DNA of 53,798 nucleotides, from contig JAJRTE010000226.1 of NCBI GenBank assembly GCA_024278455.1, forward strand, positions 1-53,798. Direction: 5' to 3'. Positions 18,740-26,495 of the stretch are shown here, one piece after another (within the stretch, counting starts at the first letter, position 1; each line of letters opens with the position of its first letter). The stretch comes from Myxococcota bacterium. GTDB lineage: Bacteria > Myxococcota_A > UBA796 > JAJRTE01. The notes below the pieces were generated by a model that had not been told where the DNA came from, ran no database searches, and saw only the letters and a program-made list of their open reading frames with translations. Made by a program: the position numbers and the translations under genes.

Positions 18740-18961
18740 ATGAAGCAGAATCGAAGTCTTCCCGTACTTTCCGAGCCATTCTCATGGCAGGTCCACGCGG
18801 ACCGGTGGCGAGCCAGCGGCCTGAGCCGGGCTGAGTACTGCCGTCAGCATGAACTCTCGTATTGGGCCATGAGTTACTGGTACGAGAAGCTCGTCCATCA
18901 GACGAGCAGTATGCAAACGCCCCAATCCGCCACCAGGCTGCCACCGATCCCCCCGGACTGA
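18740..18961 (+). CDS. IS66-family TnpA-like accessory protein, orphan
   Basis: A 73-residue protein matching the N-terminal helix-turn-helix of IS66 accessory protein TnpA: WQVHADRWRASGLSRAEYC followed by LSYWAMSYWYEKL. IS66 elements normally carry tnpA (about 110 aa), tnpB and tnpC; neither tnpB nor tnpC is found here and the C-terminal half is missing, so this is a remnant or a domesticated DNA-binding protein. ATG chosen after ACGAGG. It follows the frameshifted DUF134 gene, so this 18-19 kb stretch looks decayed. Confidence 0.65.
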   Translation: MKQNRSLPVLSEPFSWQVHADRWRASGLSRAEYCRQHELSYWAMSYWYEKLVHQTSSMQTPQSATRLPPIPPD

Positions 18962-19614
18962 TCGACTTTTCATCCCATTCAGAGGTCCACACAAGTTGCG
19001 CACCCCCGGCACCAGAGCGTGAGAGCGATCTCCGAACGGCGATTCCCTGTCGCGGCACGGGATGCCGTCGGGGGAACCTGGTCCACCGGAACACGTCCGA
19101 GGGTACAATTGGAAACACAGCATGACACAATTGCCCCGATCCGCCCGGTCGCCAGCGATGCCCGAGAATGCGCGCCGCTTAAGTCCAAGCTCCTTTGCGA
19201 CGAGGTGTTTCTTCAGTAGTATCAGCATGTTGTAGGAGAGTTGCACATGGACTGACGCGGGAGCGCGAGAGCATGGGCCAGGACGACCAGGCCGACATCT
19301 GCCGCAATGGGGCACGCATCGCGGGGGAACCATGACATGAATGTCGTGGTTATGCGTTTCCGGTGGAGAGTGCCGGCTCCTGGCGCTGCGGTGTCGGCTG
19401 GCTCGAGGGCACGTCGCGGTGCAGATCGGGGTTGGGACGCTCCAAGGGAGAAATGCGGGGTTCTTTTTCCTGCTGAAATGCCCAATGGTCTGTCCTTGTC
19501 GCGCATCTGGCACAATTGTTGAAAGCGTTGATGGCTATTGTGGGTTTCTGGTCGTACCTTCGGCCTGTCGTAGTATTGACGCCCCTATTCGAGGCAGGCG
19601 CGGAGGAGCGTTTC
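18962..19614. other. Non-coding stretch after the IS66 remnant
   Basis: About 650 bases, somewhat lower in GC than its surroundings. No frame resembles a protein, and I found no tnpB, tnpC or terminal inverted repeat. A TAGTAT hexamer at 19571-19576 could be the -10 element of the small lipoprotein gene, with only a poor -35. Confidence 0.35.
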
Positions 19615-19764
19615 GTGTTGAGATGGTATTCCAAGTTGCTTTTGGTGTTCGCTGTTTTTGCCGGAGTCGCCTGTTCGGCGGACCCGGAGTGTGAGGGAGG
19701 GCAGACGCCGGACCCGGACACCGGGCAGTGCCCGGGAGAAGGGGACGACGACGCCACCCGCTGA
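19615..19764 (+). CDS. Small lipoprotein (49 aa)
   Basis: GTG start with GGAGGAG 7 nt upstream. The product is a signal peptide with lipobox (LLVFAVFAGVAC) and about 30 mature residues, DPECEGGQTPDPDTGQCP, ending in EGDDDATR. The acidic DDDAT tail also occurs just after the lipobox Cys in the MopE lipoprotein at 38.5 kb (AGDDDDAT), so it may be a lineage-specific linker. A strong terminator follows 8 nt after the stop, which supports a real monocistronic gene. Function unknown. Confidence 0.6.
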   Translation: MLRWYSKLLLVFAVFAGVACSADPECEGGQTPDPDTGQCPGEGDDDATR

Positions 19765-19772
19765 TGTGTTTC

Positions 19773-19832
19773 GATGAGGGGAGGGCAGTTCAGGCCGTTG
19801 GCTCGAGCAGTCCACCCCTCATCTTTTTTTTT
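19773..19832 (+). terminator. Rho-independent terminator after the small lipoprotein gene
   Basis: A perfect 9-bp stem GATGAGGGG (19773-19781) / CCCCTCATC (19815-19823) with a 33-nt loop is followed directly by nine T. The loop is long but contains further pairing potential. The 264 bases beyond it, up to 20096, hold nothing recognisable. Confidence 0.75.
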
Positions 19833-20096
19833 CTGCCTTCCCCCGGCTCGCCGCCATCCGCCGGCCCGCGTGAACGGCAGGTTGCACTCGTTTCGTGTCC
19901 CCGGAACGGCATGATGGTCCGTCTTCCCGGCCGCGTTCAGTGACGGCGGATCGCATCGATCCACACTGTAATCGCATCTCTCTTGTCCCTCGGCGGGTCC
20001 ACTTTTCTCCCAGATCATGCCGGGTTCCAGCTACATGATGCTAGACGGATTCGTGTGAATCCCGTGGGTAGCGACGTGGTGCGGTAGTCGTGCGAC

Positions 20097-20513
20097 ATGC
20101 GGGGGCCGGGAGTGATAGCTGTGTGCCGGGACAGAACGTCGATGGCTGGGGCGAGAGCTTGGCGTAGCTCGTTGGACTCCTCTTCGCCCATCCGGGAACC
20201 ATCTGGAACGGGCCGATGGTGGTACCTGGCCATTCTTTTTCTTGGGTGCTGCCTTCTGTTCGCCGCCTGGCTGTTCAGCGACGACACCCGGGTCCGGGAG
20301 GAAGCTGTGCGTGCCGGCACGCAGGTCTGCGTCGCGCGCGGGGGGGAGGAGGAGGCGTGCGCCGAGGCCATGGCGCGCCATGGTGATGCCTGCTTCAGGT
20401 CTGCCTACCATTTCGGCACAAGGTCTCGTCCTCGAAGCTTTCTCGACCTCGATCGCTACGTCTCGTGCGTGGCGGCGTTGAGCGAGGACGCGGGCAGGCC
20501 GGTTCTCCCCTGA
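20097..20513 (+). CDS. Small single-pass membrane protein with four conserved-looking Cys
   Basis: 138 residues from the first ATG; a second ATG at 20142 would give 123. One transmembrane segment (WWYLAILFLGCCLLFAAWLF) follows a basic N-terminus. The extracytoplasmic part has four spaced Cys (TQVCVARG, EEACAEAM, GDACFRSA, RYVSCVAA), which suggests two disulfides. No family recognised. It is convergent with the acyl-CoA dehydrogenase gene, 107 nt away. Neither start has a strong ribosome site. Confidence 0.5.
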   Translation: MRGPGVIAVCRDRTSMAGARAWRSSLDSSSPIREPSGTGRWWYLAILFLGCCLLFAAWLFSDDTRVREEAVRAGTQVCVARGGEEEACAEAMARHGDACFRSAYHFGTRSRPRSFLDLDRYVSCVAALSEDAGRPVLP

Positions 20514-20620
20514 CGAAGCATGGATGGCCTGGAACCTCGAGCCGAGGGGGCCTCGAGCACAGGGCAGGCGGCTGCGCCCCGGCTCTCGGTTGCTCGACGA
20601 CCTTTCGGTGCGGGACTACT

Positions 20621-22525
20621 CTACGTCTTGTCCGTTTTGGCCAACTCTTTGAGAAGTGTGTCGCCTGTGGTGGAGATGACCTCGGCGAGAAACGCCACTC
20701 GAGGTGTCGCGCGTTCGAGGTGGTTGGCGAGGATGGGGCGCCGGCTGGCGTCGTGCCGTGCCTGCTCGAGCAGGGCTTCGGCAACGGCGGTATCCGCCAG
20801 CATCCGGGTGAGGCGTTCGGCGTGGAGCATGGCGATCGAGAAGTCGCGCTTCGGGTCCCATCCGCGGGTGAACGCCCTGGGCCAGTCGGTGATGGGGACC
20901 TGGCGAACCTCCTTGAACTTGGCAGCCACGATGCGCGTCATCAGGTGCTGCAAGACGCGGCAGCACGACGCCCGTAGGCGAGCCACCTGCCGCTCCAGGG
21001 GATCCCGGCCGGAAAGGGCGAGCTTGTGGGCTCGAGCGCTTTTTGCCAGGAAGCCCTTGGGGTCCTTGACGATCTCCATGAGGTTGTCCTTCATCGCCAT
21101 GAGCGCCTGGATCTGGGACGTTCCTTCGTAGATCGGGAAGACGATGGCGTCGCGAAGCAGTTTTTCCGCACCATAGTCGGTCGTGTAGCCGCCGCCGCCA
21201 AGGATCTGGATGGCTCGCCTGGCCATCTCCACCGCCTTTTCCGCCGCGTGGTATTTCAGCAGCGGAGTCACGGCCCGCGACCTCTTCTGGTGGCGTCTCC
21301 GGGAGCGCTCCATCGCTGCTCGATCGTCTGGGTCGTCCGGCGGAGACAGGAGGAGGTTGAACTGGAGTTTCTGCGCCATTTCTTCGTGAAAGGCCGCGTA
21401 CATCGCCAGGGCGCGAATCCCCTTGATATCGTTCTCCATCTCGTCGAGGTAGTCGGCGATCATCTCGTGGCGATCGATCGTCTTGCCCATGCTGGGTCGT
21501 TCTGCCGCGTAGGCCTTCGCCATGCGCCAGGCGGCTTCACAGAGGCCGAGGGATTCGAACCCGACGCCGATGCGAGCAGTGTTCATCAGGAGCAACATCT
21601 GCTTGAAGCCGTCCCCCCGCTTCCCGATGAGGTGAGCCGGCGTTCTCTCGTAGCTGATCGACACTGTCGCCGAGCCGTGGTGGCCGAGTTTGCTCTCCAG
21701 GTTGTCGACGCTCGCGTAATCGACTCGAGTCCCGTCTGCGGCCGTCCCGTGGATGGGCGCAAGAAACAGAGACAGCCCCTTCAACCCAGCAAAGTCATCC
21801 GCAGCATCCGTCTTCTCGGTCCGGGCGACCACCAGGTGGTACTTGCCATGGCCCGAGGTGATCAGTATCTTCTGTCCCGTCAGGAACCACCGCCCCTCAT
21901 CATCCACTTCCCCGGTGCAGCGTAGAGCCGCCATGTCGCTGCCCGCGTTCGGCTCCGTGATGTCCATGCTGCCCCAGGCGTCCCCGCGGATGATCTCGGC
22001 GATCTCGTTCGCGAAACGGGTCTTGGCGATGCCCGGTGGGTCGGTCCGGTACTCAGTGGTCCCCTCCAGGATCGAGTACATCAGCAGGGCGGCTGCAATC
22101 CCGCCGTGGAAACTGTGGTGTGCCATCACCGACACATCGGCTCGCGCAATCAGTTCGGCGTTGATGTAGTACAACATCAGCGGGCAGTTCATGCCGCCGA
22201 GTTCTCGAGGAATGCACGCACCATGCAGTTCCAGGGCCTTGATCTGTTCGAAGATCTCATTCAGCGGCTCGGGGAATAGGACCTTCCCGGACTCGAACCG
22301 CAGCCCCAACCGATCGATGTCCTTCGAGCGGGGGGCGATCTCGTTGGCAGCGAAATCGGCCACCAGGTTGATGATGTCCTTGTAGAATCCAACGGCCTCT
22401 TCCGTACTCTCGAATCCTCCATCCAGCGTGAAGTACTGTTCGGTCAACCGTACCAGCGGATCCCAGTCGATGCCCTGCTCGAGGTAGTACTGGAGATCAG
22501 GATTGTCGTCGAGGTAGTTTGCCAT
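20621..22525 (-). CDS. Acyl-CoA dehydrogenase (long form)
   Basis: A 634-residue FAD enzyme that introduces the alpha,beta double bond into acyl-CoA. The ATG (MANYLDDNPDLQYYLEQG) follows AAAAGGCAG. Motifs: MDITEPNAGSDMA (FAD/substrate loop), WFLTGQKILITSG, LMNTARIGVG, GGGGYTTDYGAEKLLRDA and PIYEGTSQIQ, whose Glu is the catalytic base of most acyl-CoA dehydrogenases. The C-terminus is extended by about 140 residues beyond the usual 390-residue core, as in FadE-like and AidB-like enzymes. It has its own predicted promoter at 22612-22640 and a repeat array further upstream. Confidence 0.92.
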   Translation of the reverse strand: MANYLDDNPDLQYYLEQGIDWDPLVRLTEQYFTLDGGFESTEEAVGFYKDIINLVADFAANEIAPRSKDIDRLGLRFESGKVLFPEPLNEIFEQIKALELHGACIPRELGGMNCPLMLYYINAELIARADVSVMAHHSFHGGIAAALLMYSILEGTTEYRTDPPGIAKTRFANEIAEIIRGDAWGSMDITEPNAGSDMAALRCTGEVDDEGRWFLTGQKILITSGHGKYHLVVARTEKTDAADDFAGLKGLSLFLAPIHGTAADGTRVDYASVDNLESKLGHHGSATVSISYERTPAHLIGKRGDGFKQMLLLMNTARIGVGFESLGLCEAAWRMAKAYAAERPSMGKTIDRHEMIADYLDEMENDIKGIRALAMYAAFHEEMAQKLQFNLLLSPPDDPDDRAAMERSRRRHQKRSRAVTPLLKYHAAEKAVEMARRAIQILGGGGYTTDYGAEKLLRDAIVFPIYEGTSQIQALMAMKDNLMEIVKDPKGFLAKSARAHKLALSGRDPLERQVARLRASCCRVLQHLMTRIVAAKFKEVRQVPITDWPRAFTRGWDPKRDFSIAMLHAERLTRMLADTAVAEALLEQARHDASRRPILANHLERATPRVAFLAEVISTTGDTLLKELAKTDKT

Positions 22526-22611
22526 GGTGATACCTGCCTTTTCGGGTTGTCGTTCCGGCCTCGATGCCATCGGCCCGGAGCCTCGTGCACCACGACTGGT
22601 GGGTCGAGTAC

Positions 22612-22640
22612 AGCATAGAGCAGAACGGTCCCGTTGTGAA
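22612..22640 (-). promoter_or_regulatory. Sigma70-like promoter for the acyl-CoA dehydrogenase
   Basis: On the minus strand TTCACA (22640-22635) and TATGCT (22617-22612) are 17 nt apart, five and four matches to consensus. Transcription would start near 22605, about 80 nt before the ATG. The hexamer array begins about 130 bp upstream of the -35. Confidence 0.5.
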
Positions 22641-22770
22641 GCGCTTGTTGCGTGGTCGCAGCACCCCGCCCCCGCCCACCCAACGGCCACTCCCTAATCA
22701 TGAAGGCTGACCGCAAGTACTTGGAATCACGCGAACTGCAACCTCCGTCCACCAGGGCCGGCCGCGACCG

Positions 22771-23153
<383 letters not shown>

Positions 23154-23199
23154 GTCCCGTTGTGTTGGCCCGCCCCACCGCCGGCCGCCGCTCGCCGTT

Positions 23200-24375
23200 C
23201 TACATCACGCGAAGGACGAAGCACTTGAGGTAGTAAGACTCGGGATGGGTCAGCAAGATGGGATGGTCCCTGGACTGGGTTCGCTTCTCGAGAATCTGGA
23301 CGGTGCGCCTGCCGTCCCTGGCGGCTGTCTCGAGGACGTTGAGAAACTGGCTTTCGGAGAGGTGGAAACTGCATGACGATGTGACCAGGATACCGCCGGG
23401 AGGCAACAGGCGCATGGCTCGGAGGTTGATCTCCTTGTAGCCCTTGAGCGCCGCGCCGATGGCCTGGCGGCTCTTGGCGAAAGCCGGGGGATCCAGGAGG
23501 ATGAGGTCGAACCGTTCACTGGACTTGTCGAGTTGGTAGAGGTAGTCGAACACGTTTGCGCGGACCGGTTTCACATTGGTGGCGTCGTTCAGTGCCGCGT
23601 TTTTTGCCACCGAGTCCAGTGCAGGCTGGGAGCCGTCCACGGCAACGACTTCTCGAGCCTTGTGTGCGCACTGGATACCGAACCAGCCCTGGTAGCAAAA
23701 GGCGTCGAGGACGCGTCCACGCGCGTATGTTGACGCAGCAGCCCGGTTTTCCCGTTGATCCAGGAAGGCACCTGTTTTCTGCCCGGAATGGATATCGACG
23801 GCGAAATCGTACCCGTTCTCTGTGACGACGATCTCTGGTGGTACGTCGCCGAGGAGCACCCGTTTTTCCCTGGGCAGCCCCTCCAGTTCACGAGCCTTTG
23901 GGTCGTTGCGCGCCAGTATGCCGCTGGCGTCCGTCAGTTCGGTCAGCAACCCGGCCCACATCGGCAGCATGCGATCGATGCCTGCCGTAAGCGCCTGGAG
24001 TACGAGGAACTTGCCGTAGCGGTCGACGACGAGACCGGGAATGCCGTCGGCTTCGGCGTGGACGAGACGGCAGGCCGTGTCGGTGGCCGGGACCACGGAT
24101 TGCCGAAGGGCCAGGGCGGCCTCGAGTCGCCGTCGCCAGAAAGGGAGATCCAAAGCCTCGGTGTCGCGGGCGACCATGCGGAATGCGATGAGGGACAGGG
24201 GGTTGTGGAAGCCGCGACCAATGAAGTGCCCCGATGGGTCCACAGCATCGACGATGTCGCCCTGGGACAATCCGGGGCTCGCCTCGCGCACGTCGCTCCG
24301 AAAGGCCCAGGGATGGCCGGAACGGAGCCGTTTGGCCGCTCTTTTGCTCAGCGTGATAGTCGCCTGGTCGCCCAT
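23200..24375 (-). CDS. rlmI: 23S rRNA (cytosine-C5)-methyltransferase, RlmI family
   Basis: A 391-residue class I SAM methyltransferase expected to methylate a cytosine of 23S rRNA (m5C1962 in E. coli). The ATG follows CGGAGGACG. An N-terminal PUA RNA-binding domain (RSGHPWAFRSDV, about 1-80) precedes the methyltransferase: TGAFLDQRENR (201-211), SAM loop LDAFCYQGWFG (223-233), VVAVDGS, LDPPAFAKS (294-302) and TSSCSFH with Cys335 as the likely catalytic nucleophile. Length and motif order match the family. It lies 109 nt downstream of the EAD1-like gene on the same strand. Confidence 0.93.
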   Translation of the reverse strand: MGDQATITLSKRAAKRLRSGHPWAFRSDVREASPGLSQGDIVDAVDPSGHFIGRGFHNPLSLIAFRMVARDTEALDLPFWRRRLEAALALRQSVVPATDTACRLVHAEADGIPGLVVDRYGKFLVLQALTAGIDRMLPMWAGLLTELTDASGILARNDPKARELEGLPREKRVLLGDVPPEIVVTENGYDFAVDIHSGQKTGAFLDQRENRAAASTYARGRVLDAFCYQGWFGIQCAHKAREVVAVDGSQPALDSVAKNAALNDATNVKPVRANVFDYLYQLDKSSERFDLILLDPPAFAKSRQAIGAALKGYKEINLRAMRLLPPGGILVTSSCSFHLSESQFLNVLETAARDGRRTVQILEKRTQSRDHPILLTHPESYYLKCFVLRVM

Positions 24376-24484
24376 TCGGATCGTCCTCCGGGAGAGATGT
24401 CGAGTCGAAGCCGGTGCTGCTCGAGGAGCCGGAGCCAGGCCGGGACACGGGAGGAATGGGCGCCCGGGGCCGGTTCGATCCGCA

Positions 24485-25021
24485 TCAGCGCTCGACCTGG
24501 TCGGCGAGTGCCAGGATCTCGTAGACCGATTGCTTCCACAGCTTCTCGTGACGCATGGTCTGGCCATGCCGACGCCGGGATTGCGCGATGTCCTCCAACA
24601 CCCGGTAGCACCGTTTCAACTGAAGCAGTACGACACCGCCCTTGCCGCGCGCTTCGGCAAAGGCGATCAACATCTCGGTACCCTCGAGGGGGTCCCGGAC
24701 GATTGCCTCCTTGAGACTCCCCCCGTCCGGCGCCGCTTCCGGCGCCTCGAGCGTGTTCTTGGACAGTGATCGCAACACACGGGCGACCTGCTCCTGGCCT
24801 GGAAACCGCTCCAGTAGTTCTACGAGGAGGCTCTCGAGCGCGTCCCGGCCCTGGAGTTCGCAGTGGTTGACGATGCGTTCCCACATCGCTTCGGGATCGT
24901 CTTGCCACCGCAAGCCCTCCAAGGATACGCCAGACACATGGAGCAGCCGTCGAACTGCCTGCGCATCGGGCATGAGCCTTGAAAGCGCTGCCTTGAGGTC
25001 TATCAAAGCCCGGTCTTCCAC
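24485..25021 (-). CDS. Effector-associated domain 1 (EAD1)-like adaptor protein
   Basis: About 178 residues from a GTG start. Residues 5-80 fit the EAD1 pattern as I recall it: LIDLKAALSRLMPDAQAVRRLL, then LEGLRW, a PEAMWERIVNHCELQGR helix and LLVELLERFPGQEQV. EAD domains are small helical death-like adaptors of bacterial NTPase-dependent conflict systems, joining effector proteases or nucleases to STAND sensors by like-like contacts. The C-terminal half is helical and unrecognised. No effector or STAND gene is adjacent; the CHAT-like STAND protein is 19 kb away. The start is uncertain: the best ribosome site (GAGGAGG) lies 16 nt upstream of this GTG. Call from pattern memory only. Confidence 0.45.
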   Translation of the reverse strand: MEDRALIDLKAALSRLMPDAQAVRRLLHVSGVSLEGLRWQDDPEAMWERIVNHCELQGRDALESLLVELLERFPGQEQVARVLRSLSKNTLEAPEAAPDGGSLKEAIVRDPLEGTEMLIAFAEARGKGGVVLLQLKRCYRVLEDIAQSRRRHGQTMRHEKLWKQSVYEILALADQVER

Positions 25022-25530
25022 CCTGCGAACTCCCGTGCCTCCTCGAGGTGATACCTGATACGTCCCGCCAGGATCGGTGCCAGCAGATACCGCGCGAACA
25101 GTACATCTTACACGCAGTCTGGCCGCTGTGCAGAAAAAAACCAGCACCTTCGGGGCCGTCGTTCCGCCTGGACCTTGCCGGCGAGGACGGCATGCGACAG
25201 GGGGGGGGCGAGGTGCGAGCATGCGAGGGAGTGGCGGGCCTCTTGGAGTCTGCTGTCACCGTGGCCGAGACAACACGGCTGGGGGCATCTGTGCCACGAG
25301 GGAGACGAGGCTGGATGGAACATCATTCTTGCCGGTGGACCACGTCGCATGACCCGGATGTGCCGCCGTCCCTGGCCGGATGGAGCGGCTGGACAGGCGT
25401 CCCTGGTGGTTTCGCCTGGAAGTGGGCATTATGGCACGAAAATTGACAGTACAAGCCGCCACGGAGTGACAGGTTGGGTGGGTTGAATCGAGTCCTAGCG
25501 TTGGAGAATCGTCACTCTGCCGCGAAGAGC

Positions 25531-25569
25531 AGGAGGAAATGCGCCTCGAGGTGATTCCTCCTTTTTTTT
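25531..25569 (+). terminator. Isolated rho-independent terminator
   Basis: An 8-bp stem AGGAGGAA / TTCCTCCT, with a CTCGAG palindrome in its loop, runs into eight T (25562-25569). It lies in a gap with no plus-strand gene upstream for more than 5 kb, so it ends either an unrecognised small RNA or read-through transcription. Confidence 0.7.
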
Positions 25570-25830
25570 GTCCCAGGCCTCCGCCGCCGGTCCGCGGTGT
25601 GTCGTTCGCCGGGTCAGGAGTTCGTGACCGGGGCGGAGCCGGCCTGGGGGAAGCCACTTCCCCGCAGCGGAACAGTCGCCAACCGCAAGAGAGGGAGCAC
25701 GTGTCGTGGATCGAAGCGCCGGTGGCACGATGGGGAGGGGCCGCACGAGCGGTCGAAATAATCGCTCAGTCGATTCGTCCCTGATGTCGATCAAGCTTGT
25801 GCACCGTCAGGTCTCGGCGCGCCGCCGGAC

Positions 25831-25859
25831 TTGACCTGGACCGTTTCGGTGTGTAGTAT
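25831..25859 (+). promoter_or_regulatory. Sigma70-like promoter for the AgmX-like gene
   Basis: TTGACC (25831-25836), a 17-nt spacer and TAGTAT (25854-25859): five and four matches to consensus. The start codon is 45 nt downstream of the -10, with GAGGAAA between. Confidence 0.7.
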
Positions 25860-25903
25860 CATGTAGATCGAGTGAGATTCAACCGTGCGCGAGGAAATCG
25901 ATC

Positions 25904-26389
25904 ATGATCCGCAAAGCACTTTCGAGTCGGCCGGTGACCTTGCTCGTCGTCGCCCTGGTGGCACTGTTCGGCTCGCCGGGGTCGGCCACGGTGTCTGCGA
26001 ACGCGGATGAAAGTGGAAGTGGCGAAGGAAACGTGGCGCCGCAGCAAGCCGGCGAGGACGGCATCGAGGAAGAGGAGGTGCCGCCCGGACTGGACCAGAG
26101 TGTCATCAAGAAGGTCATCGATTCGCACATGCCTGCGATCAAGTACTGCTACAACAAGGAGTTGCGGAAAAATGCCGGCTTGTCCGGGACAGTCGTGACG
26201 CGCTTCACGGTCGGACCCAAGGGGAAGGTCACCCAGGCGGAAGTGAACCGGAGCACACTGAACAACAAGAACGTCGAGACGTGCATGATCGACGAGATCA
26301 AGAGCTGGGTGTTTCCCGAGCCCAACAAGGGCGTCGAGGTCCTTGTCAACTATCCGTTCAAGTTCAGGTCATCTAGCTCGAGCGGTTGA
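25904..26389 (+). CDS. AgmX/PglI C-terminal domain exported protein
   Basis: A 161-residue exported protein: signal peptide (MIRKALSSRPVT, hydrophobic LLVVALVALFGS, cleavage near SATVSA), an acidic linker, then a TonB-C-like AgmX/PglI domain from about residue 62: LDQSVIKKVIDSHMPAIKYC, YNKELRKNAGLSGTVV, FTVGPKGKV, NKNVETCMIDEIKSWVFPEP, VLVNYPFKF. Two Cys (YCYN and ETCM) sit where family members have a conserved pair. Related proteins occur around myxobacterial gliding loci (AgmX, PglI), but this stand-alone domain is widespread in the phylum and a gliding role cannot be inferred. Strong promoter and ribosome site (CGAGGAAA). Confidence 0.85.
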   Translation: MIRKALSSRPVTLLVVALVALFGSPGSATVSANADESGSGEGNVAPQQAGEDGIEEEEVPPGLDQSVIKKVIDSHMPAIKYCYNKELRKNAGLSGTVVTRFTVGPKGKVTQAEVNRSTLNNKNVETCMIDEIKSWVFPEPNKGVEVLVNYPFKFRSSSSSG

Positions 26390-26495
26390 CGAAGCCGTGT
26401 CGGGGATTGTCTCCTCGCGCGGGTAGCCGTCGCGCCGTGCTCCTCTGTCGCCCTTGTGTCGTCGCAACCGGCAGTACACGCGCACCGGCTCCGGG

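Larger units (their letters stand above)
25022..25903. other. Long intergenic region with an isolated terminator and a strong promoter
   Basis: About 880 bases between divergent genes. No frame on either strand resembles a protein. It holds an intrinsic terminator at 25531-25569 on the plus strand with no plus-strand gene before it, and the promoter of the AgmX-like gene at 25831-25859. A short non-coding RNA ending at the terminator is possible, but no convincing promoter for it was found. Confidence 0.45.

Noticed and set aside
25443..25471. TTGACA at 25443 as promoter of a small RNA ending at the isolated terminator
   Set aside because: No acceptable -10 lies 16-18 nt downstream.
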